Shown: positions 48,401 through 60,681 of the stretch, in pieces | Numbering within the stretch: the first letter of the stretch is position 1 | Layout: each line of letters starts with the position of its first letter | From: Drosophila persimilis | Lineage: Eukaryota > Arthropoda > Insecta > Diptera > Drosophilidae | NCBI RefSeq assembly: GCF_003286085.1 | Contig: NW_020825298.1 | Location: forward strand, 558,001 to 622,000 | Length of the DNA stretch: 64,000 nucleotides | Direction: 5' to 3' | The notes under the pieces: model-generated | Told to the model about the DNA's origin: nothing | What the model saw: only the letters and a program-made list of their open reading frames with translations | The model's database searches: none | Program-made: the position numbers and the translations under genes

Positions 48401-49829
48401 AATGTACGGATGGAGGATGATGGGCTAAGGAATGAGCAGACCTCAGGCATGGCCATGCCCACGTCCTTTGTCCAATCATTAAGGGGGCATCGGCATTCCG
48501 GACTCCCTCTGGGTCACCACACGCACAGACCCAAAGCTGCACTTCGATGTTGTCATCAGCATCAGCACGCACTGCATCTGCATCTGCGTCTGCAGCAACA
48601 ACGGTGGCAACGACATCGACTACAATGGCAACATCATCCATCGGCTTCTGGCATCCTGTTGGCTTTTCCCACCCACGCACACACTTTAGCTTGCATTTTG
48701 GTCTTTGGCGGGTGCCCTTCCTCCCACTAATCCTCCTGCTCCTGCTTCTCCTCCTGCTGTCCCTGTCGGGGCACACCTGTGTGCGCTCTTTCCCTCCGCA
48801 CGCACAGCAGGCAGGACTTTTGTAGGATTTTGGTGTGGTGTTCGTGACAACGGCACCGACGAGGACGAGGACGAGGACGACGACGACGACGCCACACGGC
48901 AGCTCGTATATCATGGAAACGCCGATGAGGAGTCGCTCCGCAGGAGGAGGGTAGTGGTTCACATAAACAAATGCCACTCTAATGCCGCATAAAGTCGCTG
49001 GAGCGCCTTCTTGTCAGGCAGCCAGCCGCAGTGTCTGTTGTCGGTCTGTCTTTCCGTGTGGGTGTGTGTCCGTGTGGGTGTGTGTGTGTGTGGGTGTGTG
49101 TGTGTGTGGGTGCCTTGCCATAGCTGAAATTCGATTTTAAGCACCACTGAAATTCCATTGCAGCATCAAGGCATGCCACTAGCACAGCAACCTCTCTCTC
49201 TCTCTCCACCACTGATACTTTTTGTATACACTTTCCAAGAAAGGGGGCACTATGATTTCTAGCAGATGATGGTGCAATTCATAGAGGGACACCATACAGA
49301 TCAAAGGTTTTCTTGCTACAAATAGGTGCCCGAACCCTTCTTTTTATGTGCTTTACTTTGCTATTTATAGTAGAACTTGCCAAGAGTGCATTCAAAATTG
49401 AAAGATCCTTAAGCGCTAAAATTGAGTTCAATTCATTTGGGCTCCCATTCCTTCATTTTCATATGAAGAATGCATTTCTCTAAGGCAGACACCTTAGAAT
49501 GAGAAAGCGCTAAGATCGTTTTTAATTTTTCTGAAGATATTCCAGGCAGCGATGGTTTATCAGGGAAGGCATCAAAGGCTTCGGCTATTCTTCCCTTTAT
49601 GTTATTTTTTTGCCATGTAACGCAATTGAGGTTGTGTTAGAGCTTGTCTGCATACGTGTGTGTATGACATCGCAACTTTAATACATTTTCCTGGAAGGTT
49701 GAACATTCCGTTGGCCCCCACATTTTAGCGATCCTTCTCTTACCTGTCGTCGTAGACGAAGCCAGCATTGAGGGTGTTCAGATAGAGGGCGAACGCCAGG
49801 CTGCAGCAGAAGAGACACGTGTAGTCCAT
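42970..49829 (-). CDS. Tmtc2: TMTC2-type transmembrane O-mannosyltransferase with TPR repeats
   Basis: Nine exons on the minus strand: 49829-49744, 48356-47801, 47715-46575, 46485-46371, 44141-44056, 43978-43590, 43520-43436, 43372-43215 and 43143-42970. All junctions are GT-AG; 2790 nt give 929 aa. TMTC proteins are ER multi-pass enzymes that O-mannosylate cadherin-type domains. Visible here: a first helix followed by the luminal VYDD motif (25-28, GT-C-type acidic pair), SGSHGSWRPLC (about 60-70), HPIHTEAVAGVVGRAD (128-143), the TMTC/DUF1736 block with LSFDWGMDALP (about 260-320), a later ASNLFFYVGFVVAERLLYLPS stretch (509-529), then TPR repeats (about 595-929). The SGSH motif and the C-terminal NLGAILHL segment match human TMTC2 best; the fly numbering of Tmtc1/Tmtc2 was not verified. 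It is longer than human TMTC2 (836 aa) because of a basic and Ser-rich insert (about 358-471) in exon 3. The start is supported by homology and an acceptor just upstream. Confidence 0.95.
44155..44178. repeat. GA microsatellite forming the CT tract before Tmtc exon 5
   Basis: About 12 GA units on +. On the transcribed strand this is a CT run just upstream of the acceptor CTACAG. Confidence 0.9.
45426..45468. repeat. CTG trinucleotide repeat in Tmtc intron 4
   Basis: About 14 uninterrupted CTG triplets on + (CAG on the transcribed strand). Confidence 0.95.
47720..47752. repeat. GA microsatellite before Tmtc exon 3
   Basis: About 16 GA units with one AA interruption. On the transcribed strand it is the pyrimidine tract of intron 2, ending GCTTAG. 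Confidence 0.9.
48357..49743 (-). other. Tmtc intron 1 (1.39 kb)
   Basis: Donor AG|GTAAGA at 49743 and acceptor TCTTTTCAG at 48357. It holds GAC repeats near 48858-48890, a GT-rich tract at 49055-49110 and an AT-rich unique segment at 49.2-49.7 kb. No nested exon was recognised. Confidence 0.9.
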
Positions 49830-49864
49830 GCTAAAAGGGGGAAACAATCGATTAGTAATCGATA
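49830..49864 (-). promoter_or_regulatory. Splice acceptor with branch point directly before the Tmtc start codon
   Basis: On the minus strand CTAAT (complement of 49851-49855) is a fly branch-point consensus. It is followed by TTTCCCCCTTTTAG, and the exon begins with a single C before the ATG. This indicates a 5' intron and an upstream non-coding exon. A TATCGATT (DRE-like) word overlaps at 49857-49864. Confidence 0.65.
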
Positions 49865-50227
49865 ACATGGAACAATTTGCTTATACCATATCCCCTAATC
49901 CCTTATTCTTATCCCTATCCCCTTATGCAATGAATACGTTGTGTTTCCAAAAGTCTGAAAAGTTGCGACATTCATTGCAGTGGCTGCTGAATTTTCACTA
50001 GGAGCTTCTTTCGCATCTCTGGTTCGCAACTTTTTCGCTCTCATACTCATATTTCTCATTACTGGGTATTGCCCAGCGGCATTAAGTAACTGCTGGATGG
50101 CAGAAGAGAAGCCTTTCCTATCCTTTCGCCGAGTTTCCTTTCATGGCGCAAATGTACAGGTAGATGGCATTCATGACTTCCTCCTTTCGGCTTTCGGCCA
50201 GCCATTGTTGGCATTTCGGACTCCATG

Positions 50228-50259
50228 ACAGCAGCAACAGCAGCAGCAGCAGCAGCAGT
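50228..50259. repeat. CAG trinucleotide repeat
   Basis: About 10 CAG or near-CAG triplets. Confidence 0.85.
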
Positions 50260-53200
50260 TGGCTTCTGTTCCAGTTGTTCTTACTCTTCTCCCTGCTCTC
50301 CGGTGCTGCTGGTGCTGCTGTTGCATGCCCCACTGCTGCTGCTACTGCTTCTGCTGCTCCGCCTTTTGTTGTTGTTTACTGGCCGTTGATGATGTTGCTA
50401 CAGCCATTACACATAATGAGAGCCAGCAGTCTGTTGCTGTGGCTGTGGCTGTTGCTGTTGCCTTTGCATTTGCTTATCCCACTCCTGGTGCTTCTACTGC
50501 CACTGCTGCTGACTCTATGCACATTTGTTGCTGCGGTGGTTGCAACGTCAACAAGCGAGGCACTGTGCCCGTCGCATCGTTGACATTAAGACTCGCAACA
50601 GTTGCAGACAATAAAGGCTATCAGCAAGCAAGCCCCAGCGACTGCCATGTATGCCATGTATGTTCCACCCACACACACCCACCGTCGTACACAACACGTG
50701 TTTCCTCCCTGCCGCCCTGCCACATTAAACCATTCCCAATCCCGTTTCCGTTTCCTGCTGAGTGCACAGTCCCTCGCCTGCTTGCCTCTTTGCTTTGCGT
50801 TGATGTGGGCAGATTTTGTTCCTACATTTTTGCGGGTAATTATTTTTTGGACACGCCCAAGCCCGCGGCGGCCTTATTCTGCCCCTCACTCCCACTGAAT
50901 TGCATGTAAAAATCAATGAGAGGCAACGGCGGCAAAACGAAGTCCGGCGGAGCAGGTGGAAGGATAACACCAGATGAAATGAAACGAGATGAGCTCCCTC
51001 TTTGTCTGTTGGATGACTCCCAACCCCCAACCCCCAACCCCCACCTCCAGTGAATCTGATCCCATTTATATTCGGAGCATTACAGAATGGGGGGTGGCAG
51101 TCGGTCCCAGTCCCGGCGACAACCAGTTCTTGCCGGGCTGAAAGAGCTTGCGTTTTCTGTGGCATTCTTTTTGGCGCACAAGCCATGTAAGTATATGCGA
51201 GTAATAAGCAGTTGGCTTAGGCTTAGTGGACGGGCTAGATGGTGGCAGTGGTGGTGGTGGGGCTTAGTGAGAGCTCTGGCATAGTTTTGTCGACGTTGAC
51301 ACACAGAGCGAGAGATTTGGCATTATGGACGAGAAAGCCGAGGCACGAGGGCTCGCTCGAGGGGCTTATGGCCAAATTAGCAGCATTCAATATGCGAGTA
51401 AGACCCAAGAGAAGCGAAATACAAGAAAATTGCTCTGCTAATGAGCCATAATGATGAGCATTTGGCCCTGCTCTTCCTTTCGAGACAACTTGTGTCCTCT
51501 TTTGTGTGTGTTTGCCTGATTGATTTGCCTGCAGTTTGTTTCCGAGCCATTGACTTGTCTACGCGCCTAACACGCTTATTCCTGTCCTTGTCTCTGTCTC
51601 TGTCTCTGCCCCTGGCCCTGCCCGCTCCTCTTGCCACCCCACGCTTAGACCCCTATCATCCTCAGCTTGTCAACTCATTCAGTGGCGGCTGCTGCTGTCT
51701 CGCATACCAATTATCCACAAATAATTGCCCATAACTTGAACTCACAGACGAGCGCCCATTGTTTACTTGGCTATACATTTCCTTGTGGCTTCCTTCCTTC
51801 CGCTCAATCTCTTCGCTCTCATGTGGACCACATCTTAACTTTGTTGCCACACGCACGAGAGTGTGGCTCATTGGGTCTCATTCTGGCCACCGTTTTATCA
51901 GGGAGTCGACGGCCATAAATCATGTTTTATTTTCGTAATTAGCTCTGCCACAGCATAAATAACAGGCTTTTCATTGTCTCAATTTTCGTGCCCCTGACCT
52001 CCCCTGCCCCCCCTCGTTTCCTCTGTTTTGTTTGTCTATTTAACAGTTTCGGGTTTATTGTTGATTAAATTTCCACTTTGTCTTATTACATGCCCCGAAT
52101 GGTGGAGGAGCCGAGGAGCGCACTTTAAACTGTTTGCACAAGTTGCCACCTGGCTGTGCCCTCTTGCCGCCTGCCATTCTGCCAGTGCCACTGCCACTCT
52201 AACAGTCGTCGCTGCCTCATGCCTCATGCCAGTTGGCACTTTTGTTTTTATTGCCCTGCCACCTGCCATCCTTTGCTGCTGACCTAGTAAATTGTGTCGT
52301 CTAATGGTTTTTTTTTGCCACCTCCTCAGTGGCATTGCGTTTGTGTTTGCTGTGCCTTTGACAGTTTCCGCTTCCGCCCTCGCCCTCGCCTCCGCCTCCG
52401 CCGTTCGGCCAGGTGTTTCTCCTCTTGCCACGCCGTGTGCCACTCCCCTCCCACCCAGCGAAGGTCAGTGCGAGAGGGAGGGAGCTCTACTTAACCCGTA
52501 CCTTCTCTGGGATATGTGTCTCCCCAGCGGCAGCTCAAAACTCCAATCTCCGGCTTCTGCTTCTGCCTCTCTTCTTTAAAGCATAAATCGATCTTTATGG
52601 GCAAAAGTTGCCGCCCAGCAAGCGACCTGGCCAGGGTCACTCGTTGGGGCTTACACCCTCTGCAAAAGCAGGCCACAATTAGCCAGCAGGGGGTGGTATG
52701 TGGGTGGGGGCTCTCTGTGTGTTGGTTCAGCGAGTTTGGAGTATTAAAATTCTAAATTAATTGCCTGTTGGATGGCCCGAAATGCCAAACACAGCAGCAG
52801 CGGCAGCAGCAGCAGAGCGGCAGCGGCAAAAAATGTATGGAAATTAGAAACTGGCGTAGGATTCTCTACTCGGAAGACTAATAGACGTGAAATTTAAGCG
52901 CATTGAATTAATTTTTCCACCCACACACACACCCCCCACGAGTAAAGTAATTTGGGGGGCTGAGACCAGGAGGGGTTTGTGGGTCAAAAACTATAATTAA
53001 TAGGCGTTTTTATTTCGCTTTGTTTGATTATGCATAGAATTAATTATATGCCGACACCTGCGGCCAGCTGCGGTAGCTTCAAGTTTCGACACACACAAAA
53101 AAAAGGGGTTAGCCCCATGACACATGCATACCCCGCCAGCAATCACCACCCCTGAGGGGGTGGCAATCATTTTCCGCTTAAATTGTTGTCGAATGAAGGC

Positions 53201-56200
53201 CCATACTCTTTGAATAGCTCTACTTTCTCTCTCTAAAGTGAAAGTTTATTATTATGCGCCAAACGGTATATACACACACAGACACACAGACACACACACA
53301 CCCACATCCACACCTGCAAGCACATCCATGGACAGACACCGACAGTGGAGACGTTTAGCTCCGACGCCGCATTGCATTTTAAATGAGCCCAGCCCCCCAA
53401 AAAAAGGCAGTTGCCGTTTTAGTTTTTCGATTTTCCGTTCTCAGTTTTTAGGCCTCCCCCACTCCCTCCCCTTGCTGTGCACCCTCTCCTTTGCACAACC
53501 GGACATCAAAATAATGAACGGAAAAGGCAGCCATTTTGGGAAAGTACCGTAAAAATGCCGAAAACGTTTTTAAAAATGAAACGATTACACCATTGCGGCT
53601 TGCAAACGACCAAGTTATGATAATGTTTGGCCAACTAAACTCGTTTAGCCTGCCAAATAGTAGTACGACTGCTCCCCCATTCCTCCCTTGGCCATTCCCA
53701 TCCACAAAAAATGCACAAGTGTGTGTGTTCGAGAGCGGATGTGCAAGGTAAGCCTCACAGCACAAGTGCGCAACACATGCAAACAAACCCGATTCGGGGT
53801 CCGAGAGTCGTGGAGAGTGTGGGGAGGAGTCCAGTCGAGTCGAGTCGAGTGAAGTGGAGTGGAGAGGAGAGAAGAGGAGACTAGCCTGCCCCATTGGACG
53901 CATTGTGGATGCAGAACTGGCTGACTTTCCGGTCAGCTTTCGTTAGGCTCGTATTGCTGCTGCTGCTGCTGTTGCCCATTGCCAATATTTTTTGAGGTAT
54001 TTAGAGCCCGAGCAGAGAGCAGAGCGTTGTGGGTGCTGCCGGGTGTCTTGGTCCTTGGAACGAGCTGTAGAGCTCAACGAGTGTATGAATGTTTATGGTC
54101 TCCGGGCAGGAGTCAGACTCATAGGCGAAGCCAGCCTCAGACTTTGGCAGTTTTATGCTAATCACAAAAAGGCAGTGCTTTCCTTTCCACGTATGCATAT
54201 ATGTATGCACACACGGCAGCCCACATTCCACATACGGAGGAGGCGTGGCAGTTTTTGAGTAAAACTTTTCATATTTTGGCCCTGCAGCAAAGTTTTCCCT
54301 CAGTTCACTCTGGGGCTTTCACTCGCTCGATTTTTGGTTTTATAACTCGTTGAACATTTGCCCAACAGTTCGTACAATTGGAGGGTGGAAGGTGAAGGGT
54401 GGGATGGAAGCCCCTCCTGCCTCCTCCCCAAAAACCTTCAGGAAGCCTGTCTGAGAGCGGCTTTTGGGCGAATTATGAAAGTGCCGCAGTTCCGCTTTCG
54501 GTACAGCATTTGAATGCGAATCTGATTTTCTATGCCGCTCGAATCGCAGCAATTAAAGAGAGAGCGGAAAAACCCTTAGGCGTATATCGACGCCATCGCG
54601 CAGACAACGAGGCTGCCACATAAATAATAATTAGGTAATAATTAGCATCTGTCAATTAACAGCAGCGCTCGATATGCGCTATTTCCTCCCCGTTTCCCCC
54701 CTCCTACGTTTTGTCTGCTGCTCTAAACACTTGCCACGGCTACTGGCCCTACGACTGCCACTGCCACTGCCACTGCCATAATTTAATTTAAATGCCCAAA
54801 ACTGTGGAATCGTTTAATTATGTATTCTCATAGACACATCCAGGGGGGGCAGGGCAGGGAGTGTGGCAGAAGGAAGCGCTTAAGCGCGGGGAGGATGCTG
54901 TGGCTGATTACTCTACCCAAAAATGTTATGGCGGCCCCAAAAAAGAGGCATCCACAGCGTCTCGATAATCGTGGGGCGCCAGGGAGAGAGGGAGATGAAG
55001 TTGCGGCCTAGTTTTAGGGAAACTCGAATGTGTGTGTGTGTATGTGTGAGTTCTGTGCCGGCGTGTGTGCGAGGGTTGCGTTAATTGAATGCGCAACTGT
55101 CGTGCGATTCCCCCCGCTCACCCATTTGCCTGTTAGCCTGTTGAACAATTATGCTCTGGGAGGAGCAGGAGGAGGATATCCAAAATGCCAAGTGCCTTGA
55201 AATTGAGTCCGGGAGTCCAACGTGGCGTATGCGTGTTTTGCTCTATATGCTAATTAAAATGACATGTGCGTATGAGTGTGTGTGTGTGCGTTTGTGCTTG
55301 TGTGCCACTATCTGTCTCTGTGTGTGTGTGGGTTTGTGCTTTGTGCTGTTTGCATTACATAATTATAATTACGCATACGCCATGTTGGCGCGCATTTGAT
55401 TTCCTTTCCCCGCAGCCCTGCCGTCCCGTCCTGCCCCGTCCCGTGTTGCAGTGGAGTAGTCTTTTTTACACTTTTGCCCTGCTCCGAGTGGTCCGTGTCC
55501 GTGTGTGTGGCAAATATTTACGATTCTGTTGCAGCCCCCCTCCCTGCTGCACTCTCCCTTTTTTGGTTTTTCTCTTTCTTTTCGGGCCTTTGGATTGCAT
55601 TTAAATAGTTCGCATGGAATATTTAACATTTTGACGCGTTGCTCAAATATCCCCTCCAGAGTGGGGGACAAAAACCCGAGCAAATCGAAAATTTAACTGG
55701 CGGAAGGCAGGAAAAAATATTATTGCGACTGGCATATCAAATAATTCAGCGGCAACCGTATTTGTGCCCGTCACGTGTCCTGGCAGCGCACCGCTCCACT
55801 ATGTCTCATTTCTCTCTCTCTGTGTGGCAGTGTGGCAGAAAGAAATCCAATTGCTAACCGCAAACATAATTAAAAACTTTGCACAACCACAATCGATGGC
55901 AGCCCGATTGCACTCCGATTTCCAGCGAAGCGAAGGGGAAGCCCTGCTCTGGACATTACACAACGCAAAGAGCAAAGAGTGCGACGAGAGACGAGGGTCG
56001 AGGGTCGAGGGACAAACGACGAATGATGGCGCTGCAGTTGCAATCAAATTGAGCAGAAATCCTCATAAGGGGTGGGGGACCTGCAGCATGCATCACGGGG
56101 GCTCTTCCCACGTGAGGAATCGGATTGCAGACCCATGCCATTCCAGTCCATTCCGTGACTATCGATTCGGTGGACTATCGGTGGTAGAACGACACGCAAT

Positions 56201-58539
56201 CCCTCCGCCTGCACCGTCCACCGTGCACCGTGCGTACGTGGGCATAAATCCAATTAAATCACAAGTTACGCAATGTGATAAGTCACGTTGTTTATTGTTT
56301 CAGAGCACACAGTGCCAGTAGCAATGGCAGTGGCAGTGGCAGTGGCAACAGCATCCCATCTGAAGCTGCGAGGGGGAGTTCAATGGCAGGACGAGACAGA
56401 GAGGGGAATGTAAGCGAGGAGTCGGCATTCCGCACACCGCAATTTATGCACAACCGACAGGCAAACAACGAAACAAACAAACAACTCACGCGGCCGTTGC
56501 GGTGTGTGAAAAATAAAATAAAAAACAACCGACGGGGGAAAGCCAGTGGAAACCCCCGAAAGAGAGCAACGAAAACAACAACGAAAAAAAGCACAAATGA
56601 AGCGCCATAAAATACTGCCACAACTAAACGCAGTTGGGCTGTGGATTTGCAAAGCGTATATCAGCGGAGTAGCAGGAGCATCAGGAACCACACGCAGCAC
56701 CTGCCACACAGAGTCATTCCTCTAAGTAGATAATCCTTTATAATTCACGATCCCATCCCCATCACCATCCCCATCCGCCCCACTACTGCTAAAGTAATGC
56801 AGCTCCTCTGAAACTTTACTGAAAACGCATTAAAAGGGATAAAAGAGGAGTTTGCTAGTGGTTCAGATCTAGGGAAGATCTCCATACGTGTCCAAAAGAA
56901 AAATATATATATATTGTAGATAGTTGCACTCCTTAGATCATGGGATATTCATTCTTTTGAGATTCCGTTTCTGGTGGCTTTCCATCGATTTGTGACTACT
57001 TTTTTCAAACGTTTCGACCTACTTTACAGTCTGACGGCATCGCCTGTGGTTCCCCTGTGCCCGTCTTCAAGCCTTCCTCCCCTTGGGGTCGTGGTTCGTG
57101 GTTCGAGGTTCTGTCTCCTAGTCATTATTTACTTTTGGTCAACTCTCGTTCAAGTTTTGAGGAGGATACAAAAAAAAGAGGAGAAGCGCAGAGAGAAATA
57201 TGAGTTGAAAAGAGGAAACTGCCAAACAATTTGTGAAGTGCGTTTTGCGCACATTGAAGTTTGTGTGGCTTTCAGCGCTGCGCAAAGTTGATTATTTCCA
57301 ACCAGAAAAAGGGAGTGACGGAATGGAGCCATGTCCCAAAAGGTAAGCCGACAACGGACGTTGGCTGCTGGTTTATTGAAGCATCAATTTTTTGTTGGCC
57401 AAATTATTTATTAAGTCCCAGCCCCAGCGCAGTCCCCGAAAGGGGCAGCAACGCAACGTAAAGATTCGCCACAGATTCGGAGACCGCAAGAAAAGGGTTT
57501 TTCCCCGGGAAAAGCAGCAAACTTTTAATGCGCTCCAGAGTCGCTTAAAGAGAATACTCTGACGGGAAAAAGGGCAGCTTTAAGGCAGCAGCCCTACATC
57601 AAAGACGTCGTATCTCTTTTTATGGTTTTTTAATGCTGCAACGTTATTAGGTAGCTTCTACGAGTACAGTACTCGTGTGCTCCTGCCATTTGCCGGCGGC
57701 GGCATAAAACTCCAACGAATGGGGCGTCAGAGCGTTAAAATTTGTCACGCGCTCGCGCACACATGGGGCGTATGTGTAATTTTTTCGCTCTGCTCTGTGG
57801 CACCCCGCGGCGAACTTTCGGATCGATCGATGGCTGTAGCAGTAGCAGAGGCAGTGTCAGTGCCAGTGCCAGTGCCAGCTGGCAAATGTATATCGCAAAC
57901 ATTTCTATCAATCATTCAAACCGATTGATTCGCAATGCAAACAGAGAGCCCCGAATCTGGGGCATGTAGGAATGGCTATGGCTCTGGGAATAGGAATGGG
58001 AATGGGTATAGGAATGGGTTGACCTCAGCTGTGTGGGGAGTGTAGGTGCACCTGCAACAGCATCTGCTTGTTTCCATTTCCCAAAATAAGGCACAGACTG
58101 CACACATATTGACAGCCGACAGATTTTTTGGCATTGTGTAGTCTAAAACCAGACCCCGATCCGGATATGGGGATATGGATATGCACGGCAAACAGGCAAG
58201 TAAACAGAAAACAGCATCAGCATATCAGCATCAGCATCAGGGAGTGCTGGCACATGCTGGTTTCCAGTCAGGATTGCAATTGCAATTGTTGTTGCAAATT
58301 TGTATCTGCTATGCAATGTAAGAATGTAATTGATGTGCCATTTGTGGCGAGTATGTGGATGATTGAGGAGGCAACGAGCGGACGGGCAGGTGACCCCCAA
58401 CACACCTCTAAGATACGAGAACGGGCAGAAAGTATTCAGAATCGATTGCGGACCCTATCTCCCGCTCTTTCGGGGGCATACCAAAAGCATTTGGCCCGGC
58501 ATTTTAAGTGAATGAAATGAAAACAAATATTGCAAATTG

Positions 58540-58561
58540 ACACACACACACACACACACAC
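58540..58561. repeat. CA microsatellite
   Basis: About 11 CA units. Confidence 0.9.
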
Positions 58562-60030
58562 TGATGCATTGAGCCGTGCAATTGTTGTCTGTGTATCTGT
58601 GTACGTGTGTGGATTGGCATATCTGTGGCAGGGCTGCGGTTGCGGCCAGCTGTCCATTATGCGGCATCAGCCGCGTATCTGCTGCATTCGTGTTTCAAGT
58701 TTGTAAAGCATTTATTCGATCCACTCCCAAACGTTATTTAATCGATGATTTACTACCCATCGGTAGCCGAGAGTCAGATCTCTATCTGTGTATCCATTCC
58801 TGCCTCCTTGACACCCTTCTCCTCTCCCCGACAGATCCTGCGGCTAATCGTGAAGTTCTTCGGCCACAATCTCTACTGCTTCTGCCGCAATGTTTGATCT
58901 GGCCAAATACAACTTACTGATTTTATTGCAAATTGATTTTATGTACACCTGCCGCCACCAAGCCCCCTCTCCCCCCACACGCCACGCCACACACATCGGA
59001 CGGCCGATTGGTTCTGGCCTGGCCAAAAGGAGCGGCCCGTCCGAAGCGTCCCTGACGTCTGCCAGCAGTTTAATTCAAACAAATTTTTCATGTTTACATT
59101 GTAGGGGCGATAGTGGAAACTTTTTAATCAAAGTTAATTGGAAAGTTTTGCTTTGTCACTCACACACACACACACACAGACAGTGGATACACACACACAA
59201 ACACATGCACGGACAGAGACAGATGGCTCTATAGCCTGTCTGGCCACACACACACACACACACACAGAGAGAGAGAGATCCACATTCACTCACTCATTCA
59301 GTGGCATTGCAGCAGCAGGGGACAGGGTGCATAAAAGGGCAAAACTAAAAACTGAAAAGTAAAATGTAGGTTATCCTTCAGCGCACACAAAATGGTTCTC
59401 GATTCCCTAGTGGGTTACTCTCCTGACTTCGTGTTTCTACCCCCCCACCTCTCTCTCTCTCTGTCTCTCTCCCTCTGTCTTTCTCTTTCTGGCCTTTTGT
59501 CTATCCTTATCTCTCATTCTGCCGCTCCTACTGCACCTCTCTCATGCTGTTGTTGTCCCACCTTTGATGATAAAATGTCATTTTGCTCGTTTACGTGTTC
59601 GGGGTTGTGTTCATGCCCCTTACCACGTGCCCCGTGCCCCGTGCACCGTGCACCATGCACCGTGCCACCTGCCGCATCGGGCTGCCCCCTGACAGAGCCA
59701 GGGCCAGGGCTGACATTCAACGCTCTTGATTAAATTTTATGCAGTTTAACTATTTCTTTTTTCTTTCAGAGCAGCCCCCTGCAGCGAGAGAGAGAAGGAT
59801 GGGTGGCTGGTGGTGTGGCGGCAGTCACTGCACCGCTCTTTTTATTACGTTTGAAGGCTGACGGACGTAGGGACAGGCCGACGGACAGACAGAGAGTTAC
59901 GGGTCGGGCATTCAACACTTAAGCGTAGTCGCCTGACGGAGGAGGCCTCCTCTCTTGCTTTCTCTGTGTCTTCTCTCTGTAAGCTTCAGTTTATGCTGCA
60001 ACCGGAAAATTAATCCTAATGAGTGCTGAC

Positions 60031-60055
60031 ACATACACACACACACACACACACA
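60031..60055. repeat. CA microsatellite
   Basis: About 12 CA units. Confidence 0.9.
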
Positions 60056-60623
60056 AAGGCACACACGGAAGAGCGGAAGAAAGAGAGGGAACGACAGAGA
60101 CTGGAAAGAGACAGCACTGGCGGCGGGGGAGGGGAGGGGAGGGGATGTTTGCGCATGTGAAGCGATTTATGCTTTTTATTCCCTATCTTTTCGAAACGGG
60201 GGAGTACTGGCAGTGCTATCGCCGATCAACAAGGTATCTGACACGGCACTCAATGTATCTGTATCTTCACCTTTCCAAAGAGCATTTCATATTCGTTTCT
60301 GTTTCTGTCTCTCTCTCTCTCTCTTGCTCTCTTCTGTTCTTCTGTGCCTCTGTTGCTTGGGGCAAAGTTGGTTTTTGTTGCTGCCTCTGTTGTTGCACAC
60401 GTGCGTCCCATGTAAAATGCAATTCCCACACACAGATGCAGGGATACACGGGTGTGCATGTGCGGGTGTACATGCATGTGTGTGTCTCATATAAAACAAC
60501 ATTTTGTAAGCATTTTATAGGGCCATAGTGTGGCTGACTCAGTGAATGGTTGGCTGCCTGGATGGCTGCCTGCCTGTGCAGGTAGATAGTATCGTGGCAA
60601 AAGGCACAGCAGAAAGGATGGTA

Positions 60624-60681
60624 AGGGGATGGGGATGGGGATGGGGATGGGGATGGGGATGGGGATGGGGATGGGGATGGG
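60624..60681. repeat. GGGGAT hexamer repeat
   Basis: About nine perfect copies. Regular G4 runs spaced by AT give strong quadruplex potential on the + strand. Confidence 0.95.
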
